Assembly: GCF_009296025.1 (NCBI RefSeq)
Contig: NZ_CP045178.1
Location: forward strand, 3,100,001 to 3,164,000
DNA: 64,000 nucleotides
From: Streptomyces tsukubensis
GTDB taxonomy: Bacteria > Actinomycetota > Actinomycetes > Streptomycetales > Streptomycetaceae
Direction of reading: 5' to 3'
Shown: one piece after another, positions 27,435 through 35,523 of the stretch
Position numbering within the stretch: position 1 is the stretch's first letter
Layout of the letters: each line of letters begins with the position of its first letter
Notes under the pieces: model-generated
What the model was told of the DNA's origin: nothing
Seen by the model: only the letters and a program-made list of their open reading frames with translations
Database searches by the model: none
Program-made: the position numbers and the translations under genes

Positions 27435-27863
27435 CTAGACGTTGTTGATGTTCCGGCAGGTGAATGAGCCGGACTTCAGGTGCTTCCAGCGAATCGAATT
27501 CAGGGTCGCTGTCCCGTAAACGCCATCGGCGGTGATGCCCACCCGCTTCTGGACGTTGACGACAGCCTTGCGGGTACCCGCGCCGAAGATGCCATCGACA
27601 GTCACCTTCTGGCGGTAGCAGGAACGCAAGGTGGACTGGAGCTGTGCCACGCCACTGTTGTCGGCTCCCTGGCGCAGCGTGCAGCGGAAGTCTCCTGCCT
27701 TCGAGGTAGGAAGATTGATGTGATAGCCCCCAGCACGCTTGTACTGACCGAATGTCGTGCACTTGGCGGCGGCGGCAGACGCGTCCGTGGCGGTGACGGC
27801 TGTGGTGCCGAAGATCGCGGCGGTGACGGCAACGGCGCCGAAGGCCGCGCTGAACTTGTTGAT
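27435..27863 (-). CDS. Secreted peptidoglycan-binding-like protein with apparent ATC start
   Basis: From the ATC at 27861-27863 the frame reads INKFSAAFGAVAVTAAIFGT, a good signal peptide ending near TDASAAAA. The mature part is about 110 residues: KCTTFGQYKRAGGYHIN, then a PG_binding_1-type repeat (VAQLQSTLRSCYRQKVTVDG and RVGITADGVYGTATLNSI), with four cysteines likely paired. Upstream in this frame there is a stop (TGA) and no ATG, GTG, TTG or CTG before the ATC. A strong ribosome site (GAGGGGG) stands four bases before ATC. So initiation is either at AUC, which is very rare, or the gene lost its ATG by a G-to-C change (or a sequencing error). The next start (GTG) lies well inside the mature protein. 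Confidence 0.7.
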   Translation of the reverse strand: MNKFSAAFGAVAVTAAIFGTTAVTATDASAAAAKCTTFGQYKRAGGYHINLPTSKAGDFRCTLRQGADNSGVAQLQSTLRSCYRQKVTVDGIFGAGTRKAVVNVQKRVGITADGVYGTATLNSIRWKHLKSGSFTCRNINNV

Positions 27864-27889
27864 GGTTCCCCCTCGTTGTTGGGGCGAAG

Positions 27890-27921
27890 CAGGCCGACGC
27901 GGTGTGGTCCGCGTCGGCCTG
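27890..27921 (-). terminator. Hairpin between the Lon-domain gene and the PG-binding gene
   Basis: Arms of 13 bp (AGGCCGACGCGG core) around the loop TGTGGT. It lies 109 bp behind the upstream gene's stop but only 26 bp before the ATC of the next gene on the same strand, leaving no room for a promoter in between. It may therefore act as a leader hairpin of the downstream gene as well as a terminator. Confidence 0.75.
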
Positions 27922-28030
27922 TCGCCTCAGCAACGATGCCGGACAACGATGTGCGCCCCGCGACGTTGTCGGGATGTTGGCACGATCGTGGGATGTCCCC
28001 GTCTCAAACCTGACAAGCCGTCGTCCAGGC

Positions 28031-28819
28031 TCAGCAGTGCGGCACGGAGCCGTTCTTGTTCAGCGCCCGCAGCGAGTCGACCGTGTCCTTGAGGGTGGTG
28101 ACCGGGATCAGTCGCAGCCCCTTCGGGAGTTCCGCCTTGGCGTCCGCGCACTCCGCCTTCGGTACGAGGAAGACGCTCGCGCCGTCCCGCTTGGCGGCGC
28201 GGGTCTTGAGGGACACCCCGCCGACGGCGCCCACCTCGCCGTTGTCGGTGATGGTGCCTGTCCCCGCGATGGTGCGCCCGCCCGTGAGGTCACCACCATC
28301 GCCGTCGCCGTCCAGCTTGTCGACGATGCCGAGGGAGAACAGCAGCCCCGCGCTCGGGCCGCCGATGTCCGCGAGCTTCAGCGTCACCTTCACGTCCTTG
28401 GCGTCCCTGCCGAGGTAGGAGAGGGCCGAGCTGGTGGCGCTGGACTGGGACTGCCGCATGTCGGCGAGGTTGTGCTGCTCGATCTCCTTGACGCCGCCGC
28501 CCGTCGGATACACCGAGTCGCGGGGCATCACCGCGCGGTCCGTACGGAACCATCCGCCGACCACATCGCCGAGCTTGACCGTGGCGTCGGGGCCCGTCGC
28601 GATGATCGTGGTCATCCTGAGCTGTCCGCCGGTGTGCCGCTCCGGCGCCCCGGCGATGGTGATCACCGGATCCCCGTTGTTCTTCCCCAGCACATTGGCC
28701 GTCGAGCCCGGCTGCGCCACGGAGAACGGCAGCGGGGCGAGGCCCGCGACGGCGAGGAGCGCCAGCAGCGGAACGGCACAGACGGCGAGCACACGGGGGC
28801 GCGAGAGGCTGGAGAACAC
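28031..28819 (-). CDS. Membrane-anchored Lon-domain (S16) protease
   Basis: A 262-residue protein with an N-terminal membrane anchor or signal (VLAVCAVPLLALLAVAGLA, residues 9-30) and a C-terminal Lon-type protease domain. The Ser-Lys dyad is visible: Ser156 in DIGGPSAGLLFSLGI and Lys205 in GAVGGVSLKTRAAK, spaced as in Lon. It resembles YlbL-type proteins but appears to lack an obvious PDZ domain, being shorter. It probably degrades or processes proteins at the outer face of the membrane. The GTG start follows TAGATT by six bases with no ribosome site, hinting at leaderless translation. Confidence 0.87.
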   Translation of the reverse strand: MFSSLSRPRVLAVCAVPLLALLAVAGLAPLPFSVAQPGSTANVLGKNNGDPVITIAGAPERHTGGQLRMTTIIATGPDATVKLGDVVGGWFRTDRAVMPRDSVYPTGGGVKEIEQHNLADMRQSQSSATSSALSYLGRDAKDVKVTLKLADIGGPSAGLLFSLGIVDKLDGDGDGGDLTGGRTIAGTGTITDNGEVGAVGGVSLKTRAAKRDGASVFLVPKAECADAKAELPKGLRLIPVTTLKDTVDSLRALNKNGSVPHC

Positions 28820-28883
28820 GCCATCAATCTAACGTGACCGACGAGTGTCACCGTCCGCGCCCACCCGCGCCGCACCGAAGGGG

Positions 28884-29525
28884 TCACCGCAGAGCGTCGG
28901 CCACCTCACGTGCGGCGTCCACGACGCGGGTGCCGACCCGCTCGGGCACGGAGTCGGCGAGCATCACGACGCCCACACTGCCCTCCACCCCGGTCACCCC
29001 GACCAGCGGAGCGGCCGCTCCGCAGGCGCCGGCCTCCAGCTCGCCCTGTGTGGTGCACGCCAGATCGTCGGCGGCCTGCCCCAGGCGGGCGGCGAGTATG
29101 GCGCGGCCCGCCGCCCCCCTGTCCAGGGGGTGACGGAAACCGGTGCGGTACGCCACGTGGTAGTCGGTCCAGGTCGGCTCGACCACCGCGACGGCCAGCG
29201 CCTCGCTGCCGTCCACAAGGGTGAGGTGCGCGGTGGCGCCGATGTCCTCCGCCAGCGAGCGCAGGGCGGGCAGGGCCGCCTCCCGTACCAAGGGGTGGAC
29301 CTGCCGTCCGAGGCGCAGGACACCGAGGCCGACACGGGCCCTTCCACCGAGGTCCCTGCGTATGAAGGCGTGCTGTTCCAGCGTCGCGAGGAGGCGGTAC
29401 ACCACAGTGCGGTTCACGCCGAGTTTGACCGACAGTTCGGTCACGGTCAGCCCGTGGTCGGTATCGGCGAGCAGCTTGAGGACCTTCAGTCCACGATCGA
29501 GCGTCTGGGAGGTCTCCGCGGTCAC
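28884..29525 (-). CDS. hpdR: IclR-family regulator, HpdR-like
   Basis: A 213-residue repressor with N-terminal winged HTH (QTLDRGLKVLKLLADTDHG, then LTVTELSVKLGVNRTVVYRL) and a C-terminal IclR effector domain (YRTGFRHPLDRGAAGRAIL). GTG at 29523-29525 follows AAGGAG. Near hppD in S. coelicolor an IclR protein, HpdR, represses hppD and hpdA; this gene's family and position (about 10 kb from hppD, after the transporter operon) match, so I infer HpdR. Alternative: an unrelated IclR regulator. Confidence 0.8.
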   Translation of the reverse strand: MTAETSQTLDRGLKVLKLLADTDHGLTVTELSVKLGVNRTVVYRLLATLEQHAFIRRDLGGRARVGLGVLRLGRQVHPLVREAALPALRSLAEDIGATAHLTLVDGSEALAVAVVEPTWTDYHVAYRTGFRHPLDRGAAGRAILAARLGQAADDLACTTQGELEAGACGAAAPLVGVTGVEGSVGVVMLADSVPERVGTRVVDAAREVADALR

Positions 29526-29892
29526 GACGCCCCACTCCTTCGTGATGAGGAACGGCGGCTCCTCCGATCAGCGGCGGCGCCCCCGGAGTCCCGTCCGACG
29601 GCACGCCTCAGCGGCCGCCGGTCAGTGGCACCGGCTGCACTCCGCGGCGGGCCTGCCACGGGGCGTGTGCGTTGCCGGGACAGTAGCGAGGGAGTCCCGC
29701 TGAGCGGAAGACTGCGTCCAGTATCCGGGCAGTACCGGAGAGAGAGCGTCCGCATCGGCCGGGCATACACGACAAGCGGTCAGAAACCGCCGAGGCGGCG
29801 GCCGTACTTGGCTGAAACGTGGTGTCGGCCGACCCCGCCGCGTCCCACGTACCGGTCACGGCGAGAGCCGCCATGGAACCGGGTGCCGCCTG

Positions 29893-29934
29893 CCGCTGGC
29901 CGCTGGCCGCTGGCCGCTGGCCGCTGGCCGCTGG
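29893..29934 (+). repeat. 7-bp array, 6 copies
   Basis: Six perfect tandem copies of CCGCTGG. In one plus frame this gives a repeated WPLAAGR heptapeptide, which is a by-product of the repeat rather than a gene. Confidence 0.93.
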
Positions 29935-29975
29935 CCGACAGTCAACGGCCGACGGTCAGCGACCGGCAACCCACA

Positions 29976-30003
29976 ACCCGCGACCCGCGACCCGCGACCC
30001 GCG
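29976..30003 (+). repeat. 7-bp array, 4 copies
   Basis: Four tandem copies of ACCCGCG followed by a partial copy, about 40 bp from the CCGCTGG array. Confidence 0.9.
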
Positions 30004-30157
30004 ACCCAACGATGGCGGCTGACCGCCGGCCACTCCCCACTGAAGGCGGACGACCGACGGCTGACAGCGGGCTGTGGACGGCCGCCGACCGGTGACCCCA
30101 GGGCCGGCGATCCAAGGGCCGAGAAACCAAGGGCAGGCGAACAAGGGCGGCGGCCGG

Positions 30158-31951
30158 TCACCGCATCCGCGTGGCCCACTCCCCGACCTTCTTGATCCGC
30201 TCCCGCAACTGCCCCGCCGTGGCCTCCGCGCTCGGCGGACCGCCGCAGACCCGCCGCAGCTCGGTGTGGATCACGCCGTGCGGTTTGCCGCTCTGGTGGA
30301 CGTAGGCGCCGACCATCGTGTTGAGCTTCTTGCGCAGTTCGAGCAGTTCCTTGTGGGAGACGACGGGCCTGCGCTCGGCGGGCATCTCCAGCAGGTCGGC
30401 CTCGTCGTCCGGCTTCTTGCGGCTGTGCGCGATCTGCCTGGCCTGGCGCTTCTGCAGCAGTATCTCGACCTGGTCGGGTTCGAGCAGCCCGGGAATGCCG
30501 AGGTAGTCCTGCTCCTCCTCGCTGCCGGGGTGGGCCTGCATCCCGAACTCCGCGCCGTCGAAGAGCACCCGGTCGAAGACGGCGTCGGACTCCAGCGCCT
30601 CGAAGGAGAACTGTTCCTGCTCGCCGGTGTCCTCGTCCTCCTCCTTGTTCGCCTCCTCCATCTCCTTCTCGGACTCGGCGTACGGGTCCTCCTCGCCGTG
30701 CTTCTTCGGCTTGTCGAGGACGTGGTCGCGCTCGACCTCCATCTCGTTGGCGAAGCCGAGAAGGTCGGGGACGGTCGGCAGGAAGACGGAGGCGGTCTCG
30801 CCGCGCCTGCGGGAGCGCACGAAGCGGCCCACGGCCTGCGCGAAGAAGAGCGGGGTGGAGATGGTGGTGGCGTAGACACCGACGGACAGCCGCGGCACGT
30901 CGACGCCCTCGGAGACCATGCGCACGGCGACCATCCAGCGGTCCTGGCTCGCGGCGAAGTCGTCGATGCGCTTCGAGGCGCCGGTGTCGTCGGAGAGGAC
31001 GACGGTCGCCTTCGCGCCGGTGATCTCGCGCAGCAGCTTGGCGTAGGCGCGGGCCTGGTCCTGGTCGGTGGCGATGACGAGTCCCCCGGCGTCGGGGATG
31101 CCCTTGCGGACCTCGGTCAGCCGCTGGTCGGCGGCGCGCAGCACATTCGGCATCCAGTCGCCGCGCGGGTCGAGCGCGGTCCGCCAGGCCTGCGAGATCG
31201 CGTCCTTGGTCATGGGTTCGCCGAGCCGCGCCGCGATCTCGTCGCCCGCCTTCGTACGCCACCGCATGTTGCCGCTGTAGGAGAGGAAGATGACCGGGCG
31301 CACGACGCCGTCGTTGAGGGCGTTGCCGTAGCCGTACGTGTAGTCGGCCGAGGATCTGCGGATGCCGTCGTTGCCCTCCTCGTAGGCGACGAAGGGGATC
31401 GGGTTGGTGTCGGACCTGAAGGGCGTACCGGTCAGCGCCAGGCGCCTGGTCGCCGGTTCGAACGCCTCCAGGCACGCCTCGCCCCAGGACTTGGAGTCAC
31501 CGGCGTGGTGGATCTCGTCGAGGATGACCAGGGTCTTGCGCTGCTCGACACGGTTGCGGTGCAGCATGGGCCGTACGCCGACGCCCGCGTACGTGATCGC
31601 GATGCCGTGGTACTCCTTGCTGAGCGGACCCGCGCTGTACTCCGGGTCCAGCTTGATCCCCACCCGCGCCGCCGCCTCGGCCCACTGCTTCTTCAGATGC
31701 TCGGTCGGCGCGACCACCGTCACCTGCTGCACCACGTGATGGTGGAGCATCCAGGAGGCCAGGGTCAGCGCGAACGTCGTCTTGCCGGCGCCGGGGGTGG
31801 CGACGGCGAGGAAGTCACGCGGCTGTATCTGGAGGTAGCTGTCCATCGCGCTCTGCTGCCAGGCGCGCAGCTTCCCCGCGGTACCCCAGGGGGCCCGTCC
31901 GGGGAAGGCAGGAGAGAGGTGGGAGGAGGTGGAGGCAGTGGAGGTAGTCAC
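30158..31951 (-). CDS. SF2 DEAD/H-type helicase
   Basis: A 597-residue superfamily 2 helicase/ATPase (ResIII-like N-terminal domain). Motif I is AVATPGAGKTTFAL near residue 50, motif II is LVILDEIHHAG (DEIH) followed by LALTGTPFRSD (motif III-like), and the helicase C-terminal half carries VRMVSEGVDVPRLSV and QAVGRFVRSRR (motifs V and VI). A C-terminal region of about 200 residues is acidic, then helical. GTG at 31949-31951 follows GGAG; the open frame extends to 32134 without homology. Acts on DNA or RNA in the cytoplasm; precise role unknown, conserved in actinomycetes. Confidence 0.9.
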   Translation of the reverse strand: MTTSTASTSSHLSPAFPGRAPWGTAGKLRAWQQSAMDSYLQIQPRDFLAVATPGAGKTTFALTLASWMLHHHVVQQVTVVAPTEHLKKQWAEAAARVGIKLDPEYSAGPLSKEYHGIAITYAGVGVRPMLHRNRVEQRKTLVILDEIHHAGDSKSWGEACLEAFEPATRRLALTGTPFRSDTNPIPFVAYEEGNDGIRRSSADYTYGYGNALNDGVVRPVIFLSYSGNMRWRTKAGDEIAARLGEPMTKDAISQAWRTALDPRGDWMPNVLRAADQRLTEVRKGIPDAGGLVIATDQDQARAYAKLLREITGAKATVVLSDDTGASKRIDDFAASQDRWMVAVRMVSEGVDVPRLSVGVYATTISTPLFFAQAVGRFVRSRRRGETASVFLPTVPDLLGFANEMEVERDHVLDKPKKHGEEDPYAESEKEMEEANKEEDEDTGEQEQFSFEALESDAVFDRVLFDGAEFGMQAHPGSEEEQDYLGIPGLLEPDQVEILLQKRQARQIAHSRKKPDDEADLLEMPAERRPVVSHKELLELRKKLNTMVGAYVHQSGKPHGVIHTELRRVCGGPPSAEATAGQLRERIKKVGEWATRMR

Positions 31952-32057
31952 GATCTCCGTGGTCCGGCTCGGGTACGTGGGACGACGGGCAACCTTACCG
32001 GCGGCGGTCGGCGGTGCCTGTTGACTTCGCCCGGGTGAGGGGCGGGTGGGAGATGGG

Positions 32058-32342
32058 TCACACGGGCGGTTGTGCGAGTTCCCGCAGCACTCCGCCGATC
32101 TCTTCGACGTCGTCGGCCTCGCCGGTGGACACATCGATGACCAGGCGCTCCGCTCGGTCGATGCCGGGGCGCGGTTGTACGCCGTTCATCGCGAGAAAGG
32201 TGACACAGGAGAGCCAGGCCGTTCGCTTGTTTCCGTCGAGGAACGGACGGTTCACAGCGAGCGATTGGAGCAGGGCGGCGGCCTTCTCGAACAGCTCCGG
32301 ATAGGCCTCCTCCCCGAACAGCGCCGCCGAGGGGCGACGCAC
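32058..32342 (-). pseudogene. Decayed Doc/Fic-type toxin
   Basis: The frame encodes the C-terminal two-thirds of a Doc-family protein: ALFGEEAYPELFEKAAALLQ, then VNRPFLDGNKRTAWL (Doc motif, normally HxFxDxNKR) and a final helix DDVEEIGGVLREL. Two defects are visible. The catalytic His of the motif is Arg here, and the N-terminal part is cut: upstream, LLESAV reads on in frame but is preceded by an in-frame TAG. No antitoxin gene is adjacent. Most likely an inactivated addiction toxin. Confidence 0.75.
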
Positions 32343-32414
32343 GGCGGACTCCAGCAGGTACTACGGCCCATGTGGCGCGGGTCGCCACGGGTCGTAGGGC
32401 CAGGAGGCAGCACC

Positions 32415-34064
32415 TCACGAGGAACCGGCGCCGGCCCGCACCCGCGAAGCCACCCAGACCCCCACCACCGCCACCCCCGCCATCGGCAGGAAGACCGCGG
32501 CGAACGCCCCGGGGTGCGCGGACGTGGCGGTGGCGGCGACGGCGTGGCCCGCCCCCACCGCGCCGCCTCCCATCGCGGCGAAGGCGGCGCCCCCGGCGGC
32601 GAGCAGCAGCACGTTGGAGAGGCCGTCGGCGATCTGGAGCCCCGCGGAGTTGGCACCGGCCTCCTCGGGGGCGGAGAGCTGGAGCAGCAGCACGCTGGTG
32701 GAGGACGTCACGATGCCCATGCCGAAGCAGCCGAAGGCCCAGGCGACGGCCACGGTCCAGACGGGCACGGAGTCGATCAGTACGCTCGGGGCGGCGGCGA
32801 TGGCGGCGACGACGAGCACCATGCCGATGACCATGAGCCGCTGCCTGTGCGGTTCCGTCCGGGGCCTGGACTGGACGAAGCTGCCCAGCGCCCAGGTGCT
32901 TCCGCCGACGGCGAGGGAGAGCCCCGCGAGGGTCGGCGAGAGGCCGCGCTGGGTGACGAGCATCAGCGGTACGAAGGACTCGGCGGCGATGAACGACCCG
33001 GCGGCGATCCCCCGCAGGAGAATGACGGAGGGCAGTCCGCGCGCCGCACGCCAGGTGCCCGGAGGCAGCAGCACGAGGACGGCGGGCACCAGCAGCGCGG
33101 CCCCGGCGACCGCGGGGACGAGGGAGAGCCACCGCAGGTCCTGCGCCGCGTACTGAAGGAGTGCGGCACCGAGCGAGATGCCGAGCGCGAAGCGGATACG
33201 GCGCCGGTCGAAGGCGCCGCCACGCCTGCCGTCGGCAGGACCGGCCGCCCTGCGCCGTATCTGCGGCAGGGCCAGCCCCAGCGGCAGCAGTACGAGAACG
33301 GGGATGCCGACGAACACCCACCGCCAGCCCAGCTGCTCGGTGACGGTCCCCGCGATCAGCGGCCCGACGACGGACGGCACCACCCAACTCGCCGCGAAGG
33401 CGGCCAGGATGGACGGCTGGAGGGCGCGCGGATAGGCGCGGCTCACCACGACGTAGAGGGCGACGATCACGAGACCACCGCCGAGCCCCTGCACGGCCCG
33501 CCCCAGGATGAACATCCACATCGACCCGGCGGTACCGGAGAGCAGCAGCCCCACGGCGAACGCCCCGATGCCGGTGGTGATGGGCCGCAGGGGCCCGTCG
33601 CGGTCGGCCCACTGCCCGGCGAGGACCATGCCGAAGAGGCTGGTCGTGAAGTACGCGGAGAAGGCGAACGCGTAGAGCGAGACGCCGTCCAGCTCACGGG
33701 CGGCCACGGGCATGGCGGTGCCTACGGCGGTCGCCTCGAAGGCGATCAGCAGGATGACGGAGACGATGCCGATACTCAGCGCCCGGAACCCGCGCCCGAG
33801 AACCCCGCCGCGAGCCCCGTCGAGGGACGCGTTCTCGACAGCCGACCCGCCCACAGCCGGCCCCGTTCCAGCCGACCCGCCCACAGCCGTTCCGGCCGCG
33901 GCCACCGCCTCTGCGGTGACCACCGCGTCGGCGGCGGGCCCGGCCCCGGCGGGCGAGGAGGCGGGTGGGAGGCCGAGAGCGGCTTCGGCTTCGGCTCGCA
34001 CGGGGTCGGTGCCGGGCGCTTCGGGACGGGCGGCGTCATTGCCGCGCTGATCGGAACGGGTCAT
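32415..34064 (-). CDS. MFS exporter
   Basis: A 549-residue major facilitator superfamily protein. An unusual N-terminal cytoplasmic stretch of about 90 residues rich in Ala, Gly, Pro and Val precedes the first helix (ALSIGIVSVILLIAFEATAVG). Motif A-like GQWADRDGPLRP follows helix 2, and at least 12 hydrophobic helices follow. It resembles drug:H+ antiporters of the DHA family. ATG at 34062-34064 (MTRSDQRGN). No regulator is adjacent; the divergent XRE gene is 258 bp away and of a different functional class. Substrate unknown. Confidence 0.87.
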   Translation of the reverse strand: MTRSDQRGNDAARPEAPGTDPVRAEAEAALGLPPASSPAGAGPAADAVVTAEAVAAAGTAVGGSAGTGPAVGGSAVENASLDGARGGVLGRGFRALSIGIVSVILLIAFEATAVGTAMPVAARELDGVSLYAFAFSAYFTTSLFGMVLAGQWADRDGPLRPITTGIGAFAVGLLLSGTAGSMWMFILGRAVQGLGGGLVIVALYVVVSRAYPRALQPSILAAFAASWVVPSVVGPLIAGTVTEQLGWRWVFVGIPVLVLLPLGLALPQIRRRAAGPADGRRGGAFDRRRIRFALGISLGAALLQYAAQDLRWLSLVPAVAGAALLVPAVLVLLPPGTWRAARGLPSVILLRGIAAGSFIAAESFVPLMLVTQRGLSPTLAGLSLAVGGSTWALGSFVQSRPRTEPHRQRLMVIGMVLVVAAIAAAPSVLIDSVPVWTVAVAWAFGCFGMGIVTSSTSVLLLQLSAPEEAGANSAGLQIADGLSNVLLLAAGGAAFAAMGGGAVGAGHAVAATATSAHPGAFAAVFLPMAGVAVVGVWVASRVRAGAGSS

Positions 34065-34322
34065 CGTGCCAGCGTAAGAGCCATGGGACGCGATGACTGC
34101 TGTCCGGCGACGGGGAGAGGGTGGTCCGTTGGTCGTACGACCTGGGCGGGTGCGGCGCGGCGGCCCCCATCGCGCACGCGCACCCCGTCGTCGGCACAGG
34201 ACCCCCGGGTCACCCCGGCCCCCGGGTCACCCACACGACGGACATTCACCCAGAACAGCGATGCACCGGTTTAAACCGCCCTACCCTGCCGGGACTGCTT
34301 GCCAACGAAAGGGCGAGGGACC

Positions 34323-35162
34323 ATGGATGTTGCGGTGGCCGATACCGTCGAGAAAGCCGCAGACCCCAGGAACGGTTTCCTGCGCTGCTTCGGGCGCCAG
34401 GTCAAACTGCTTCGCGAGGCCGCGGGACTCTCTCAGGTGCAGCTCGGGGAGGAGGTCGGCTACGGCGAGGCGCACATCGCCTCGGTCGAGCAGGGCCGGC
34501 GCATCCCCAAGCCCGAGATGGTGGACGCCATGGACCTGGCCGTCGACGGGCGCGGAGTGCTGGTCGCCATGAAGGCGGAGGTGCAGCGGGCTCGGTATCC
34601 GTCGTTCTTCAGGCAGTACGCACAGTTGGAGGCGGAGGCCACACAACTCCACGCGTACAGCAGCCACGTGATCAAGGGGCTGTTGCAGACCGAGGAGTAC
34701 GCCCGTGCGGTCTTCGACATGTGGCATCCGCGGCTGGACGCGGAGACGGTGGAGCAGCATCTCTCGGCCCGCATGGAACGGCAGAAGCTCTTCACACGGC
34801 GGCCGACACCACTCCTGAGCTTCGTGGTCGATGAGGCGGTCCTCCGTCGGCCGCTCGGCGGCAGGGCCGTACAGCGGGGCCAGTTGGAACAGTTGCTGCG
34901 CCACAGCCACGAACGGAACGTCGAGACGCAGGTCATGCCCCTCAGCCGTGAAGAGCACGCCGGACTCGGCGGCTCCTTCACGTTGCTCCACATCGGAGAG
35001 CACCGCAGGATGGCGTACGTGGAGGTGCAGAGCGAGAGCGTGCTGCACTCCAACCCGCAGAAGGTCGGCGCCCTCGAATCGACCTATGGCGTCCTCCGGG
35101 CCCAGGCTCTGTCCCCTGAGGAGTCGCTGGTCTTCATCGAGAAGCTGTTGGGAGAGGTATGA
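34323..35162 (+). CDS. XRE regulator of the XRE/DUF397 pair
   Basis: A 279-residue helix-turn-helix protein. HTH_31-type domain: FGRQVKLLREAAGLSQVQLG, then YGEAHIASVEQGRRIP. The C-terminal Scr1/DUF5753 domain includes YSSHVIKGLLQTEEYARAVF and HRRMAYVEVQ. Such regulators pair with DUF397 proteins in Streptomyces (WhiJ/AbaA-like) and affect development or antibiotic production. ATG at 34323 follows GCGAGGGACC; a TTG 24 bases upstream is less likely. The stop overlaps the DUF397 start (ATGA). Confidence 0.9.
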   Translation: MDVAVADTVEKAADPRNGFLRCFGRQVKLLREAAGLSQVQLGEEVGYGEAHIASVEQGRRIPKPEMVDAMDLAVDGRGVLVAMKAEVQRARYPSFFRQYAQLEAEATQLHAYSSHVIKGLLQTEEYARAVFDMWHPRLDAETVEQHLSARMERQKLFTRRPTPLLSFVVDEAVLRRPLGGRAVQRGQLEQLLRHSHERNVETQVMPLSREEHAGLGGSFTLLHIGEHRRMAYVEVQSESVLHSNPQKVGALESTYGVLRAQALSPEESLVFIEKLLGEV

Positions 35163-35437
35163 ACACGAACACGCGGGCTTCCGTGCCGGGCAATTCCGAA
35201 CCGGGCAGTTCCGATCCGGGCAATTCCGAACCGGGCAGTTCCGAGCCGGGCAATTCCGAACCGGTCTGGTTCAAGAGCAGCTACAGCGCGGGTGACGGTG
35301 GGGATTGCGTGGAAGTGGCGGTCGCGGACGCAGCGGTGCGCATCCGCGACTCCCGGCGGACGGACGGGCCGTTCCTGCACGTCGGAGCCGCCGAGTGGGT
35401 GGCGTTCGTACGGATGGCGGGGCAGGACCAGGGATGA
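35159..35437 (+). CDS. DUF397 protein with repeat-expanded N-terminus
   Basis: A 92-residue DUF397 protein, partner of the XRE regulator upstream (four-base overlap). The domain proper begins VWFKSSYSAGDGGDCVEVAV and continues VRIRDSRRTDGPFL, ending AEWVAFVRMA. It is preceded by 35 residues that include five tandem pentapeptides (PGNSE/PGSSE), encoded by a 15-bp minisatellite. Typical DUF397 proteins are 60-70 residues, so the extension is strain-specific expansion. DUF397 proteins are thought to modulate their cognate XRE protein; mechanism not settled. Confidence 0.9.
   Translation: MNTNTRASVPGNSEPGSSDPGNSEPGSSEPGNSEPVWFKSSYSAGDGGDCVEVAVADAAVRIRDSRRTDGPFLHVGAAEWVAFVRMAGQDQG
35186..35260 (+). 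repeat. 15-bp in-frame array, 5 copies
   Basis: Units alternate between CCGGGCAATTCCGAA and CCGGGCAGTTCCGAK, giving a 30-bp higher-order period inside the DUF397 gene. The multiple-of-three length keeps the reading frame. Confidence 0.95.
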
Positions 35438-35523
35438 GGAGGGGCGGCTGATCCAACGGCCGTTGTCAGAGGGGGTGTTATGACTTGGCCGTTCAGTCGG
35501 ACGATCCCATGAGGTGTCAGCCG

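Larger units (their letters stand above)
29526..30157. other. Non-coding gap with two 7-bp arrays
   Basis: About 630 bp without a convincing gene, holding the hpdR promoter and simple repeats. Frames across it read as low-complexity Arg/Gly or Trp-Pro-Leu-Ala repeats caused by the arrays. Confidence 0.6.
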
